From positions 214,228 to 278,227 of the forward strand of contig JAREIK010011498.1 of the NCBI GenBank assembly GCA_029783825.1: a stretch of 64,000 nucleotides of DNA, read 5' to 3'. This document shows, piece after piece, positions 1-14,938 of this stretch. This stretch comes from Sapria himalayana. Its lineage: Eukaryota; Streptophyta; Magnoliopsida; Malpighiales; Rafflesiaceae. The notes under the pieces were generated by a model that searched no databases, was not told the DNA's origin, and saw only the letters and a list, made by a program, of their open reading frames with translations. Each line of letters begins with the position of its first letter. Position 1 is the stretch's first letter. Both the position numbers and the translations under genes were made by a program.

Positions 1-396
1 AAAAAAATATAATTTCAATAATTTATTTTTAATCAAAAAAAAAAGCTTATATAAAGAATTAAAAATTTAAAAACAAAAAATTATTATTTAGTAATATATT
101 TTACTTTGATTTTGAATCATTATATATAGGTTTTGCAATTATATTTTAATTGCGATCAATCTTATTAATAAAAGTTTATAATTTATTATTTGATCATTTT
201 TATAATATCAAACAATAAAATTACTTATATTCAATTAAAATGTCTTATAATTATTAAGTTATTATAACTAAATATTATATTTACATTTGAAAAAAATTTA
301 AAAATTATTATATTTTCAGAGATTATAACCTTCGAAATTGATAAAAAATCACAAAAATAATTTTTTTATTATTTTATTATTTAAATAAAACTTAAA

Positions 397-481
397 AACC
401 ACTAAATGCCTAAACATTTAAATCTCTAGACTCCTAAACCCCAAAACCCCCTAAATACTTAAACCATTAAACCTATATAAC
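397..481 (-). repeat. Degenerate telomere-like tract of a satellite monomer
   Basis: This is a clear example of the block present in nearly every monomer. It is a run of 7-8-bp words such as CTAAACC, CCAAAACC, CCCTAAATA, CTTAAACC and ATTAAACC, resembling the plant telomere repeat CCCTAAA with many substitutions. The equivalent blocks at 10788-10870 and 19337-19421 are close copies and include the TCTAGACTCC marker, here at 424-433. Confidence 0.8.
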
Positions 482-2610
482 CTAAATAAAAAATAATAAA
501 TCTCATTTTTATTTGTATTCATTATAATTTTATATATTCATTTTAATTATTTTTTAGTTTATTTTTATAGAAATATTAATTACAAAATAAATAATGAGTG
601 AGAGATATAATTTAAATAAATTATTTTTTATGAAAAAAAATTAAACTTATAAAAATAAACAAATTTTCAAAAATTTAAAATTTTATTTAGTAATATAATT
701 TACTTTGATTTGAATTATTTTGGGTTCAGCAAATATATTTTAATTAATATCGATCTTATTAATAATAGTTTATTAATTTATTTTATGATCATTATTATAA
801 TATATATTAATACATTTTTTTATATTGAATATACAACAAATATAATTATTAAGATTATTATAACTATGTATTGTATTCATATATTATAACTATTAAAAAA
901 TTATTATATTTTCAATGGTTATAACCTTTGAAAATCACGAAAATTCATAAAAATAAAGTTTTTGTTATTTCATTGATTAAATAAAACCTATAAACACGAA
1001 AATGTGTAAACATATAAATCAATAAACTCCTTATCCCCAAAACCACAAAAAACATAAACAAATAAAATGCTTATACCCTAAATAATAAATCATAAATCTC
1101 ATTTTTATTAGTATTCATTATAATTTTAAATATACATTTTAATTATTTATTAGTTTAATTTTATATAAATATAAATTAAAAACTAAATTATTAGTGAGAC
1201 AAATATAATTTAAATAATTTATTTTTCATCAAAAAATATATAGGCTTATAAATGGATAAAAAATTTAAAAATTTAAAATTAATATTTTGTAAAATATTTC
1301 ACTTTTATTTAAGTCATTTTAGGTTTTGCAAATATATTTTAAACAATATTTATCTTATAATTAATTAGTTATTACTTTTTTATGATCATTATTATAATAA
1401 ATATCAATAAAATAGTTTATAATGAATTTATATTATATATAATTATTATGATTATTATAACTTCATATTGTATTCACTTTTATATTATATTTTCAATGGT
1501 TATAACCTTCAAAAATGAGAAAAAATAACAAAAATAAATTTTTTGTTATTTTATTTTTTATAAAAACCTATAAACCACTAAATGACTAAATACTAAAATG
1601 ACTAAACTCCTAAACCCCGAAGCTCATAAATACTTAAAACATCATATTAGTATAGTCTAAATAATAAATCTTCAATCTCAATTTTATTAGTATTCATTAT
1701 AATTTTAAATATTCATTTTAATTATTTATCAGTTTATTTTTAAAGAAATATTAATTACAAAATAAATTATTATTGATATAGATATAATTTAAATAATTTA
1801 TTTTTCATCAAAAAAATATATATGCTGATAAAAAGAGGCAGAATTTTAAAAATAAAAAATTATAATTTAATAATATATCTTATTTTGATTTTGAATCATT
1901 TTAGATTTTACAATTATATTTATATTTATATCATTCTTATAAATACAAGTTTATTAATTTATTTATTCATCATTATTATAATATCTATCAATAAAATTAT
2001 TTATATTGAGTTTACATTATATATAATTATTAAGATTATTATAACTATATATTATATTCACATTTAAAAAAAATTAGAATTATTAAATTTTGAAAGGTTA
2101 CAACCTTGAAAAATTAAAAAAAATCAAAAAATTAAATTTTTTGTTTTTTCATTCTTTAAATAAAAAGTATAAATCACTAAAGGTCTAAATAATTAAATCA
2201 CTTAACTCCTAAACCACAAAACACCTAAATACTTAAACCATAAAACTGGTATATCTTGATTAATAAATAATATATCTTAATTTTATTTGTATTCATTATA
2301 ATTTTAAATATTCAATTTAATTATTTAGTAGTGTATTATTATAGAATTATATATTACAAAATAAATTAAGAGTAACACAAATATAATTTAAATAATTTAT
2401 TTTTAATAACAAAAATATAAACTTATAAAAAAAGCAAAACATTAAAAAAAATTATTATTTAGTAATATATTTTATTTGATTTGAATAAATGTAGATTTTG
2501 CAAATACATTTTAAATAATAATTATTTTATTAATAATAGTTTATTAATAATTATTTATATTGAATTTAAATGATATATAATTATGAAGATTATTATAAAT
2601 AAATATTTTA

Positions 2611-2709
2611 TTTACATATGAAAAAAATTTAAAAATTATTTTATTTACATATGAAAAAAATTTAAAAATTATTTTATTTACATATGAAAAAAATTTAAAA
2701 ATTATTTTA
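2611..2709. repeat. Three exact tandem copies of a 33-bp segment
   Basis: Copies lie at 2611-2643, 2644-2676 and 2677-2709. Each starts TTTACATATG and continues with A- and T-runs. The segment is the stretch just before the palindrome, and equivalent monomers, such as the one ending near 13040, have a single copy. Because the three copies look identical, this is a recent slippage or unequal-exchange event. The 33-bp length gives an 11-residue repeat in a minus-strand open frame, which is an artefact of the duplication. Confidence 0.95.
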
Positions 2710-4439
2710 TTTTCAAAGGATATAATCTTCATAAATTAGAAACAATAATAAAAATAATTTTTTTGCTATATCATTGTATAAATAAAAATTATAAACCACT
2801 AAATTCCTAAACACTTAAACATCTAAACTCTTAAACACAAAAGCCCCTAAATACTTAAAGCTTTAAACTCATAAACCTTAAATATAATTTAAATAATTAT
2901 TTTTCATCAAAAAAAAAATATAAGCTTATAAAAATAAGCAAAAACTAAGAAACAAAAATTATTATTAAGTAATAAATTTTACTTGTATTTTTAATAATTT
3001 TAGGTTTTTCAATTATATTTAAATTTATATTCATCATAATATTAATAGCATATTAATTTATTTTTTGATAATTGATATCATATCTATGAATAAAATTATT
3101 TATATTTAGTTTATATTATATATAATTATAATGATTATTATTACTAAATAATGTATTCACATTTTTAAAAAAATTTAAAATTATTATATTGGCAGAGGTT
3201 ATATAACCTTTTAAAATGTGAAAAAATATCAAAAATAATTTTTTTGGTATTTCATTGTTTAAACAAAACATATAAACCACTAAATGCCTAAAAACATAAA
3301 TTGCTAAAGTACTAAACGACAAAACCTCTAAATACGTAAAATATTAAACTGGGATACATTAATAATAATTAATAAATCTCATTTTAATTTTTATTCAGTA
3401 TACTTTTAAATTTTTATTTTAATTATTTATCAGTTTATTTTTATTGAAATATTAATTACAAAATAAATTATTAGTGAGACACATATAATTTAAATTAAAA
3501 TGGTATACCCTAAATAATAAAGAATAAATCTCATTTTTTTTCATTATAATTTTAAAATTCATTTTAATTATTTATTTGTTTATTTGTATATAAATATTAA
3601 TTAATAAATAAATTATGAGTTAGACAAATATAATTTATATAAATTATTTTTCATCAAAAAAAATATAGATAAACTTATTAAAAGAAAAAAAAATTAAAAA
3701 CAAAAAATTATTAAATAGTAATATAATTTGCTCTTCTTCTGAATCATTATAGGTTTTCTAATTATATTTTAATTGATATCTATCTTATTAATAATTGATT
3801 ATTAATTTATTTTTTGATCATTATTAGAATATTTATCAATAATATTGATTATATTGAATTTATATGATATATATATATATAATGATTATTATAACTAAAT
3901 ATTGAATTCTCATTTGAAAAAATTTAAAAATTATTTTTTTTTCAAAGGTTATAACCTTTGAAAATATAAAAAAATAAAAAAAAATAAATATTTTGTTATT
4001 TTAATTTTTAAATAAAACCTATACCCCACCAAATGCATACACAGTTAAATCAGAAAACTTCTAAAGACCATAATTCCTAAATACATAAACCATTAATCCG
4101 CTATATACTACTTAATAATTAACAAATCTAATTTTTATTTCAATTTATTATAATTTTAAATATTCATTTTAATTATTTATTAGTTTATTTTTATATAAAT
4201 TTTTATTACAAAATAAATTATGTGTGTGAAAAATATAATTTAAATAATTTATTTTTAATAAAAAAAAATATACGCTTATAAAAGAAGTAAAAATGTAAAA
4301 ATTAAAAATTATTATCAAATAATATTTGTGACTTTAATTTTGAATTTATAATAACTATCAATAAAATTGTTTATATTGAATTTATATGATGTATTATTAT
4401 TAAAAATATTAAAACTAAATATTGTATTCACATTTCATA

Positions 4440-4482
4440 AAATTTAAAATCTGAAAACCATTAAACTGGTATACATTAATAA
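4440..4482 (-). repeat. Deletion junction of the palindrome-less monomer class
   Basis: Here the region that normally precedes the palindrome joins directly to the telomere-like tract (reads ...AAATCTGAAAACCATTAAAC), so the palindrome and about 120 bp are missing. The same junction recurs at about 15959-15990 in this orientation and, inverted, at about 21645-21685, 44935-44970, 46125-46160 and 58265-58305. It was therefore fixed in a founder monomer and then amplified with the higher-order unit. Confidence 0.75.
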
Positions 4483-7400
4483 TAAATTTTAATTATTTAT
4501 CAGTTTAATTTTTTAAAAATATTAATTACAAAATAAATTATTAGCGAGACATATATAATTTAAATAATTTATATTTCATCAAAAAAAATATAAGCTTATA
4601 AAAATAGGCACAATTTTAAAAACAAGAAATTTATTATTTAGTAGAATATTTTATTTTGATTTTGTATCATTTTAGATTTTGCATTTATATTTTAATTTAT
4701 ATCATTCTTTTTAATAATAGTTTATTAATAATTTATTGATCATTATTATAATATCTAATAATAAAATTATTTATATTGAGTTTACATTATATATAATTAT
4801 TAAGATTATTATAACTAAATATTATATTCACATTTAAAAAAAATTAAAAATTATTATATTTTCAAAGGTTATAACCTTGAAAAATTAAAAAAAAAACAAA
4901 AAATTAAATTTTTTAGTTTTTTCAATATTTAAATAAAAACTATAAATCACTAAAGGCATAAACACTTAAATCACTAAACCCCAAAAGACCTAAATACCTA
5001 AACCATTAAAACTGTATATCCTGAATAATTAATAATAAATCTTACTTTTATTTGTATTCATTATAATTTTAAATATTCATCTTAATTATTTTTTAGTTTA
5101 TTTTTATAGAATTATAAATTACAAAATATATCATGAGGAAGACAAATAATTTAAATAATATACTTTTAAGAACAAAAAATATAAACTTATAAAAAGAAGC
5201 AAAACATCAAAAACATTATTATTTAGTAATTTATTTTACTTTGATTTTGAATAAATTTAGGTTTTGCAAATATTTTAAATAATATCTATCTTATTTATAA
5301 TAGTTTATTAATTTATTTTTTGATCATTTATATAATATCTATAAATATAATGGTTTATATTGAATTTATATGATATATAATTATTAATATTATCATAAAT
5401 AAATATAATATTCACATTTAAAAAAAATTAAAAATTTTTATATTTTCAAAGGTTATAACCTTAAAAATTGAGAAAAAATAACAAAAAATAAATTTTTTGT
5501 TATATCATTTTTTAAATAAAACTTATAAACCATTAAATACTTAAACACATAAATCTATAAACTCCTAAACACCAAAGCCCCTAAATACTTAAACCTTTAA
5601 ACTCATAAACCTTAAATATAGTTTATATAATTTATTGAAATATTAATTACAAAATAAATTATGAGTGATACAAATATAATTTAAATAATTTATTTTTTAT
5701 CAAAAAAATATATGATTTTATAAAATGAGCTAAAAACTAAAAAAATAAAAATTATTATTTAGTAATAAACTTTACATTGATTTTTAATAATTTTAAGTTT
5801 TGCAATTATATTTTAATTTATTCTATCATATTAATAATGACATATTAATTTATTTTTTGATAATTGATTTAATATCTATCAATAAAATTCTTTATATGTT
5901 GTTTAGATTATATATAATTATTATTATTATTATTACAAATATTGTATTCACATTTTTAAAAAATTTTAAAATTATTATATTTTCAAAGGTTATAACCTTT
6001 GATAATGTGAGAAAATATCAAACATAATTTTTTTTATTTCATTATTTAAATAAATCCTATAAACCACTATATGCCTAAATTCTTAAATGAATAATTTCTA
6101 AATCTCGAAAACCCTAAATAGATAATTTTTTTAATCAGGTATATCCTAAATAATAAACAATAAATCTTTTTTTTATTTTTTCATTATAATTTTAAATATT
6201 CATTTTAATTATTTATTTGATTATTTTTATATAAATATTAATTACCAAATAAATTATAAGTTAGACAATTATAATTTATAATTATTATTTTTCATCAAAA
6301 AAAATATAGATAAACTTATTAAAAGAAAAAAAAATTAAAAACAAAAAATTATTATATAATTTTATAATTTGCTTTGCTCTTGAATCATTATTGGTTTTGT
6401 AATTATATTTTAATTGATATCTATCTTATTAATAATAGATCATTAATTTATTGTTTGATCATTATTAGAATATTTAGCCATAAAATTGTTTATATTAAAT
6501 TTATATGATATTTAAATATTATGATTATTATTACTAAATATTGAATTCACTTTTGAATAAAATTTTAAAATTATTATATTTTCAAAGATTATAACCTTTC
6601 AAAATGTGAAAAATTAAAAAAATATATATTTTTTTGATATTTCATTATTTAAATAAAACCTATAACCCACCAAATGCCTAAACACTTAATTCAATAACTT
6701 CTAAATCTCTAAACCTCTAAATAATAAATAATAATCCTTTTAAATCAGTAACCATAAATAATAAATAATAAATCTCATTTTTATTAGTATTAATTTAATT
6801 TTAAATATACATTTTAAATATTTATTAGTCTTATAATTTACTTTGATTTTGAATAAATTTATATTTTGCAAATATATTTTAAAAAATATCTATCTTATTA
6901 ATAATAGTTTATTAATTTATTTTTTGATCATTAATATAATATATTTCAATATAATTGTTCATATTCAATTTACATGTTATATAATTATTAAGATTATCAT
7001 AACTAAATATAGTATTCACATTAAAAAAATTTATAAATTGTTATATTTTCAAATTATATAACCTTCAAAAATTAGAAAAAATAATAAAAATAAATTTTTT
7101 GTTATATAATTGTTCAAATAAAACTTAGAAACCATTAAAAGCCTAAATACATAATTATCTAAACTCTTAAACACCGAAGCCCCTAAATACTTAAACCTTT
7201 AAACTCATAAACCTTAAATATAATTTAAATAATATATAGAAATATTAATTACAAAATAAATTATAAGTGATACAAATATAATTTTAATAATATATTATTC
7301 ATCAAAAAAACATATAAGCTTATAAAATGATGCAAAATATAAAAAAAATTATTATTTAGTAATAAATTTTACTTTGATTTTGAATCATTTTATATTTTTT

Positions 7401-8175
7401 AATTATATTTTAATTTATATCTATAATATTAATAATAGTTTATTAATTTATTTTTTGATAATTGATATAATATCTATCAATAAAATTGTTTATATTTAGT
7501 TTATATTATATATAGTTATAATAATAATTATTAGTAAATATTATATTCACATTTTTAAAAAATTTCAAAATAATTATATTTTCAAATGTTATAAACATTG
7601 AAAATTTGAAAAAATATCAAAAATAAATTTTTTGTTATTTCATTGTTTGTATAAAACCTATAAACCATTAAATGATTAAATACTTAAATCAATAACTTCT
7701 AAATCTCGAAAACCCTAAATAGATAAATTTTTTAAACATGTATATCCCAAATAATAAATAATAAATCTCATTTTTATTTTTTTCGTTATAATTTTTAAAT
7801 ATTCATTTTAATTATTTATTTGTTTATTTTTATATAAATATTAATTAATAAATAAATTATGAGTTAGACAAATATAATTTATATAAATTATTTTTCATCA
7901 AAAAAATATAGATAAACTTATTAAAACAAAAAAAAATTAAAAACAAAAAATTATTAAATAGTAATATAATTTGCTCTTCTTCTGAATCATTATAGGTTTT
8001 GTAATTATATTTTAATTGATATCTATCTTATTAATAATTGATTATTAATTTATTTTTTGATCACTATTAGAATATTTATCAATAATATTGTTTATATTGA
8101 ATTTATATGATATATAAATATAATGATTATTATAACTAAATATTGAATTCACATTTGAAAAAATTTAAAAATTAT

Positions 8176-8209
8176 TATATTTTCAAAGGTTATAACCTTT
8201 GAAAATATA
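8176..8209. repeat. 34-bp perfect palindrome of a satellite monomer
   Basis: The arms 8176-8192 and 8193-8209 are exact reverse complements with no spacer. The core is CAAAGGTTATAACCTTTG, flanked by TATATTTT on the left and AAAATATA on the right. It is one of the longest intact forms of the palindrome that marks every monomer. Nothing in the sequence says what binds it. A protein-binding dyad or a cruciform-forming site are both possible. Confidence 0.9.
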
Positions 8210-11200
8210 AAAAAATAATAAAAATAAATATTTTGTTATTCTAATTTTTAAATAAAACATATAAACCACTAAATGCATACACAGTAAAATCAGAAAACTC
8301 CTAAGGCCCGTAATGCCTAAATACATAAACCATTAAACCATTATATGCTACTTAATAATTAAGAAATCTAATTATTTATTTATTTAATATAATTTTAAAT
8401 ATCCATTTTAATTATTTAATAGTTTATTTTTATAGAAATATTTATTACAACATAAATTATGAGTGCGACAAATATAATTTAAATAATTTATTTTTAATGA
8501 AATAATATATATACGCATATAAAAGAAGTATAAATTTAAAAATTTAAAATTATTATTCAGTAATATATTTTACTTTAATTTTAAATCAATTTGGGTTTTG
8601 TAAATATTTTTTAATTAATTTCTATCTTTTTATTAATAGTTTATTAATTTAATTTTTGATCATTATTATAATATCTATCAAAGAATTTGTTTATATTTCA
8701 ATTTATATGATATATAATTATTAATATTATTATAACTAAAATATTATATTGACATTTAAAAAAATTTTAAATATTATTATATTTTCAAAGGTTATAACCT
8801 AAGAAAATGAGAAAAATTATAAAATTTTTGTTTATTTTATTATTTAAATAAAACCTATAAACCACTAAATGGGTAAAAATATAAATCGCTAAATTTTCAT
8901 ATGATAAAACATCTAAATACTTAAACCATTAAATTGGTATACAATAATAATAAATCATAAATCTCATTTTAATTTTTATTCAGTAAAATTTTAAATTTTT
9001 ATTTTAATTATTTATCAGTTTATTTTTATAGAAATTTTAATTACAAAATAAATTATTAGTGAGACAGATATAATTAAAATTAATCTGGTATACCCTAAAT
9101 AATAATTAATAAATCTCATTTTTTTTTCATTATAATTTTAAATAATCATTTTAGTTATTTATTTGTTTATTTTTATATAAATATTAATTACAAAATAAAT
9201 TATGAGTTAGTCAAATATAATTTATATAAATTATTTTAAATTAAAAAATATAGATAAACTTTTTATAATAAAAAAAATTAAAAACAAAAAAATTATTATA
9301 TTGTAATATATTTTGCTTTGCTTTTGAATTATTTTAGGTTTTGTAATTATATTTTAATTGATATCTATCTTATTAATAATAGATTATTTATTTATTTTTT
9401 GATAATTATTAGAATATTTATCAATAAAATTGTTTATATTGAATTTATATGATATATAAATATAATGATTATTATAACTAAATATTGTATTCACTTTTGA
9501 AAAAAATTTAAAAATTATTATATTTTCAAAGGTTATAACCTTAAAAAATGAGAAAAAATAATAAAAATATATTTTTTGTTATTTCATTTTTTAAATAAAA
9601 CCTCTAGATCATTAAATGCTTACTTACTTAAATCAGTAAGCTCATAAATCCCGAAACCCCTAATACATAAACCCTTTAACAGCTATATACTACTTAATAC
9701 ATAATAAATCTCATTTTTATATCTATTTATTATAATTTTAAATATTAATTTTAATTATTTATAGTTTAATTTTTAGAAAAATTAATTATAAAATAAATTT
9801 CGAGTGAGACAAATAATATTTAAATAATTTCTTTTAATAAAAAAATATATAGCTTATAAAAAGAAATAAAATTTTAAAAACTAAATATTATTATTTAGTA
9901 ATATATTTTGATTTGATTTTGAATCATTTTATTTTATGTAAATATATTTTAAATAATATGTATATTATTAATAATAGTTTATTAAATTAATTTTTGGTCA
10001 TTATTATAATATCTATCATTAAAATTATTTCTATTAAATTTATATGATATATAATTAGCAAGATTAATATAATTATACATTGTATTCACATTTATAAAAA
10101 TTTTAATAATTATTTTATTTCCAAAGATTATAACCTTTGAAAATCAGAAAAAATCAAAAAAAGAATTTTAAATTTTTATTATATAAATAAAACATATAAA
10201 CCACTAAATGCCTCAAAACATAAATTGCTAAACTCCTAAACAACAAAACTCCTAAATAATCAAACCATTAAACCGGTATACCACATATAATAAATCATAA
10301 ATCTCATATTAATTTATATTCATTATAATTTTAAATATTCATTTTAATTATTAATTAGTTTATTTTTTATAGAAATATCAATCACAAAATAATTAATGAG
10401 ATACAAATATTATTTTAATAATTTATTTTTAATCAAATAAAATAAGCTTATATAAGAAGTAAAAATTTAAAAACAAAAAATTATTATTTAGTAATATATT
10501 TTACTTAGATTTTGAATCATTATATATAAGTTTAGCAATTATATTTTAATTGCGATCAATCTTATTAATTTATTATTTGATAATTTTTATAATATCGAAG
10601 AATAAATTTACTTATATTCAATTAAAATGTCTTCTATTTATTAAGTTATTATTATAACTAAATATTATATTTACATTGGAACAAAAATTTTAAAATTATT
10701 ATATTTTCAAACGTTATAACCTTCAAAAATGATAAAAAATCAAAAAAATAATTTTTTATTATTTTATTATTTAAATAAAACTTTAAAACCAGTAAATGCC
10801 TAAACATTTAAATCTCTAGACTCCAAAACCCCAAAACCCCCTAAATACTTAAACCATCAAACCTATATAACCTAAATAATAAATAATGAATCTCATTTTT
10901 ATTTGTATTCATTATAATTTTAAATATTCATTTTAATTATTTTTTAGTTTATTTTTATAGAAATATTAATTGCAAAATAAATAATGAGTGAGACAGATAT
11001 AATTTAAATAAATTATTTTTTATGAAAAAAAAAATAATCTTATAAAAATAAACAAAATTTTAAATATTTAAAATTTTGTTTTGTAATATATTTTACTTAG
11101 ATTTTAAATTATTTTGGGTTCTGCAAATATATTTTAATTAATATCTATCTTATTAATAATAGTTTATTTTGAATCTACAGCAAACTTAATTTTTATGATT

Positions 11201-14200
11201 ATTATAACTAAGTATTGTATTAATATTTTAGAACTATTAAAAAATTATTATATTTTCTAAGGTCATAACCTTTGAAAATCACGAAAATTCATAAAAATAA
11301 ATTTTTTGTTATTTCATTGATTAAATAAAACATATAAACACGAAAATGTGAAAACACATAAATCAATAAACTCATTAACCCCAAAACTACAAAAAACATA
11401 AACAATTAAATAGTTATACCCTAAATAAAAAATCATAAATCTCATTTTTATTAGTATTCATTATAATTTTAAATATACATTTTAATTATTTTTAGTTTAA
11501 TTTTATAGAAATATAAATTATAAAATAAATTATTAGTGACACAAATATAATTTAAATAATTTATTTTTCATCAAAAAATATATAGGCTTATAAATGGATA
11601 CAAAAATTTAAAAATTTAAAATTAATATTTACTAAAATATTTCACTTTGATTTTGAGTCATTTTAGGTTTTGAAAATATATTTTAAACAATATTTATTTT
11701 ATTAATAATTGGTTATTACTTTTTTATGATCATTATTATAACTATTATGAATAAAATAGTTTATATTGAATTTATATTATATATAATTATTATGATTATT
11801 ATAACTTCATATTGTATTCACTTTTCAAAAAAAAATTTAAAAATTATTATATTTTCAAAGGTTATAACCTTCAAAAATGAGAAAAAATAACAAAAATAAA
11901 TTTTTCGTTATTTTATTTTTTATATAAAACCTATAAACCACTAAATGACTAAATACTAAAATGACTAAACTACTAAACCCCAAAGCCCATAAATACTTAA
12001 AACATTAAATTAGTATAGTCTAAATAATAAATCATAAATCTCAGTTTTATTAGTATTCATTATAATTTTAAAGAATCATTTTAATTATTTATCAGTTTAT
12101 TTTTATAGAAATATTAATTACAAAATAAATTATTAGTGTAACATATATAATTTAAATAATTTATTTTTTATCAAAAAAAAATTCTCATATAAAGTGGCAA
12201 AATTTTAAAAATAAAAATTTTTATTTGATAATATATCTTATTTTGATTTTGAATCATTTTAAAGTTTACAATTATATTTATTTTATTTCATTCTTATAAA
12301 TACAAGTTTATTAATTTATTTATTGATCATTATTATAATATCTATCAATAAAAAAATTTATATTGAGTTTACATTATATATAATTATTAAGATTATTATA
12401 ACTAAATATTATATTCACATTTAAAAAGAATTAAAAATTATTATATTTTCAAAGGTTACAACCTTCAAAAATAAAAATAAATCAAAAAATTAAATTTTTT
12501 GTTTTATCATTCTTTAAAAAAAACTATAAATCATTAAATGTCTAAACAATCAAATCACTAAACTCCTAAACCAAAAAACACCTTATTACTTAAACCATTA
12601 AACCGGTATATCCTGAATAATAAATAATAAATCTCAATTTTATTTGTATTCATTATAATTTTAAATATTCATTTTAAATATTTATTAGTTTATTATTATA
12701 GAATTATAAATTACAACATAAATTATGAGTAATACAAATATAATTTAAATAATTTATTTTTAATAACAAAAATATAAACTTATAAAAAAAGCAAAATATT
12801 AAAAAAATTATTATTTAGTAATATATTTTACTTTGATTTGAAAAAATATAGATTTTGCAAATGCTTTTTAAATAATAACTATTTTATTAATAATAAATTA
12901 TTAATTTATTTTTTGATCATAATTATAATATCTAGCAATATAATTATTTATATTGAATTTAAACGAATTATAATTATGAATTTTATTATAAATAAATATT
13001 AAATTTACTTTTGAAAAAAATTTAAAAATTATTATATTTTTAAAGGATTTAATCTTCAAAAATTAAAAAAAAATAATAAAAATAAATTTTTTGCTATATC
13101 ATTGTTTAAATAAAACTTATAGACCACTAAATACCTAATACTTAAACATCTAAACTCCTAAACACAAAAGCCCCTAAATACTTAAACCTTTAAACTCATA
13201 AACCTTAAATATAATTTAAATAATTTATTAAAATATTAATTATAAAATAAATTATGCGTGATACATATATAATTTAAATAATTTATTTTTCATCAAAAAA
13301 ATTTATAAGCTTATAAAAAGAAGTAAAAACTAAAAAACAGAAATTATTATTTAGTAATAAATTTTACTTGGATTTTGAATAATTTTAGGTTTTGCAATTA
13401 TATTTTAATTTATATCCATCATAATAATAATATCATATTAATATTTTTTTGATAATTGATATCATATCTATGAATAAAATTTTGTATATTTACTTTATAT
13501 TTTATATAATTATAATGATTATTATTACTAAATATTGTATTCACATTTTTAAAAATTTTAAAAATTATTATATTGTAAAAGGTTATAACCTTTGAAAATG
13601 TTAAAAAATAACAAATATAATTTTTTTGATATTTCATTGTTTAAACAAAATCTATAAACCACTAAATGCCTAAAAACATACATCACTAAAGTCCTAAATG
13701 AAAAAAGCTATAAATACTTAAAATATTAAACTTGTACACATTAATAATTATTCATAAATCTCATTTTAATTTTTATTCACTATAATTTTAAATTTTTATT
13801 TTAATTATTTATTAGTTTATTTTTATTGAAATATTAATTACAAAATAAATTATTAGAAAGACAGATATAATTTAAATTAAACTAGTATACCCTAAATAAT
13901 ATAGAATAGATTTCATTTTTTTTATTATAATTTTAAATATTCATTTTAATTATTTATTTGTTTATTTTTATATAAATATTAATTAATAAATAAATTATGA
14001 GTTAGACAAATATAATTTATATAAATTATTTTTCATCAAAAAAAATATAGATAAACTTATTAAAAGAAAAAAAATTAAAAACAAAAAATTATTAAAGAGT
14101 AATATAATTTGCTCTTCTTCTGAATCATTATAGGTTTTGTAAATATATTTTAATTGATATCTATCTTATTAATAATTGATTATTAATTTATTTTTTGATC

Positions 14201-14313
14201 ATTATTAGAATATTTATCAATAATATTGTTTATATTGAATTTATATGATATATAAATATAATGATTATTATAACTAAATATTGAATTCACATTTGAAAAA
14301 ATTTAAAAATTAT

Positions 14314-14347
14314 TATATTTTCAAAGGTTATAACCTTTGAAAATATA
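14314..14347. repeat. 34-bp perfect palindrome of a satellite monomer
   Basis: The arms 14314-14330 and 14331-14347 are exact reverse complements, identical in extent to the palindrome at 8176-8209. The surrounding monomer is the same type, with the GCTCTTCTTCTGAATCATTA stretch upstream, so it is the higher-order counterpart of that copy. Confidence 0.9.
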
Positions 14348-14920
14348 AAAAAATAATAAAAATAAATATTTTGTTATTTTAATTTTTAAATAAAATGTAT
14401 AAACCACTAAATGAATACACAGTTAAATTAGTAAATTCTTAAAGCCCGTAATGCCTAAATACATAAACCATTACACAGCTATATACTACTTAATAATTAA
14501 GAAATCTAATTTTTATTTCTATTTATTATAATTTTAAATATTCATTTTAATAATTTATTAGTTTATTTTTATATAAATTTTTATTACAAAATAAATTATG
14601 ACTGTGACAAATATAATTTAAATAATTTATTTTTTAAAAAAAAATATATACGCTTATAAAAGAAGTAAAAATTTAAAAATTAAAAATTATTATCCAATAA
14701 TATTTTTTAGTGTAATTTTGAATCAATTTGGGTTTTGTAAATATTTTTTAATTAATATTAATATTATTATTAATAATGTATTAATTTAATTTTTGATCAT
14801 TATTATAATATCTATCAATAAAATTGTTTATATTGAATTTATATGATATATAATTATTTAAATTATTATAACTAAATATTGTATTCACATTTCAAAAAAT
14901 TTTAAATATTATTATATTTT

Positions 14921-14938
14921 CAAAGGTACCTATGAAAA
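14921..14938. repeat. Palindrome with four bases lost at its exact centre
   Basis: The expected CAAAGGTTATAACCTTTG core is reduced to CAAAGGTACCTATG. TATA is gone from the symmetry centre, leaving GGTACC. Central deletion is the classic outcome of hairpin or cruciform processing, although one example alone could be chance. Confidence 0.75.

Larger units (their letters stand above)
424..10813 (-). repeat. Higher-order repeat unit 1 (about 10.39 kb)
   Basis: The unit is bounded by successive copies of the marker TCTAGACTCC (424-433 and 10814-10823). Neighbouring monomers also match in order across the two units. One example is the monomer with an unusual ATAAACACGAAAATGTG stretch near 990 and 11340; another is the GGTTACAACC palindrome variant at 2096 and 12454. 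The units are not colinear throughout. Unit 1 lacks counterparts of the monomers at 14925 and 15411, and instead carries an extra set between about 7.0 and 9.6 kb that resembles the types at 16995, 17530, 14326, 14925 and 15411. This indicates later local duplication and deletion. The start point of the unit is arbitrary. Confidence 0.75.

Noticed and set aside
1822..2067. Short open frames (60-83 codons) throughout the satellite, such as 1822-2067, 35747-35998 and 38846-39097
   Set aside because: They are Ile/Asn/Tyr/Lys-rich translations of the same monomer region. They recur only because the repeat recurs, change frame and length between copies, and show no domain or start context.
2544..2732. 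Minus-strand open frame with an 11-residue repeat, suggestive of a repeat protein
   Set aside because: The residue repeat comes from the exact 33-bp DNA triplication at 2611-2709 in non-coding satellite.
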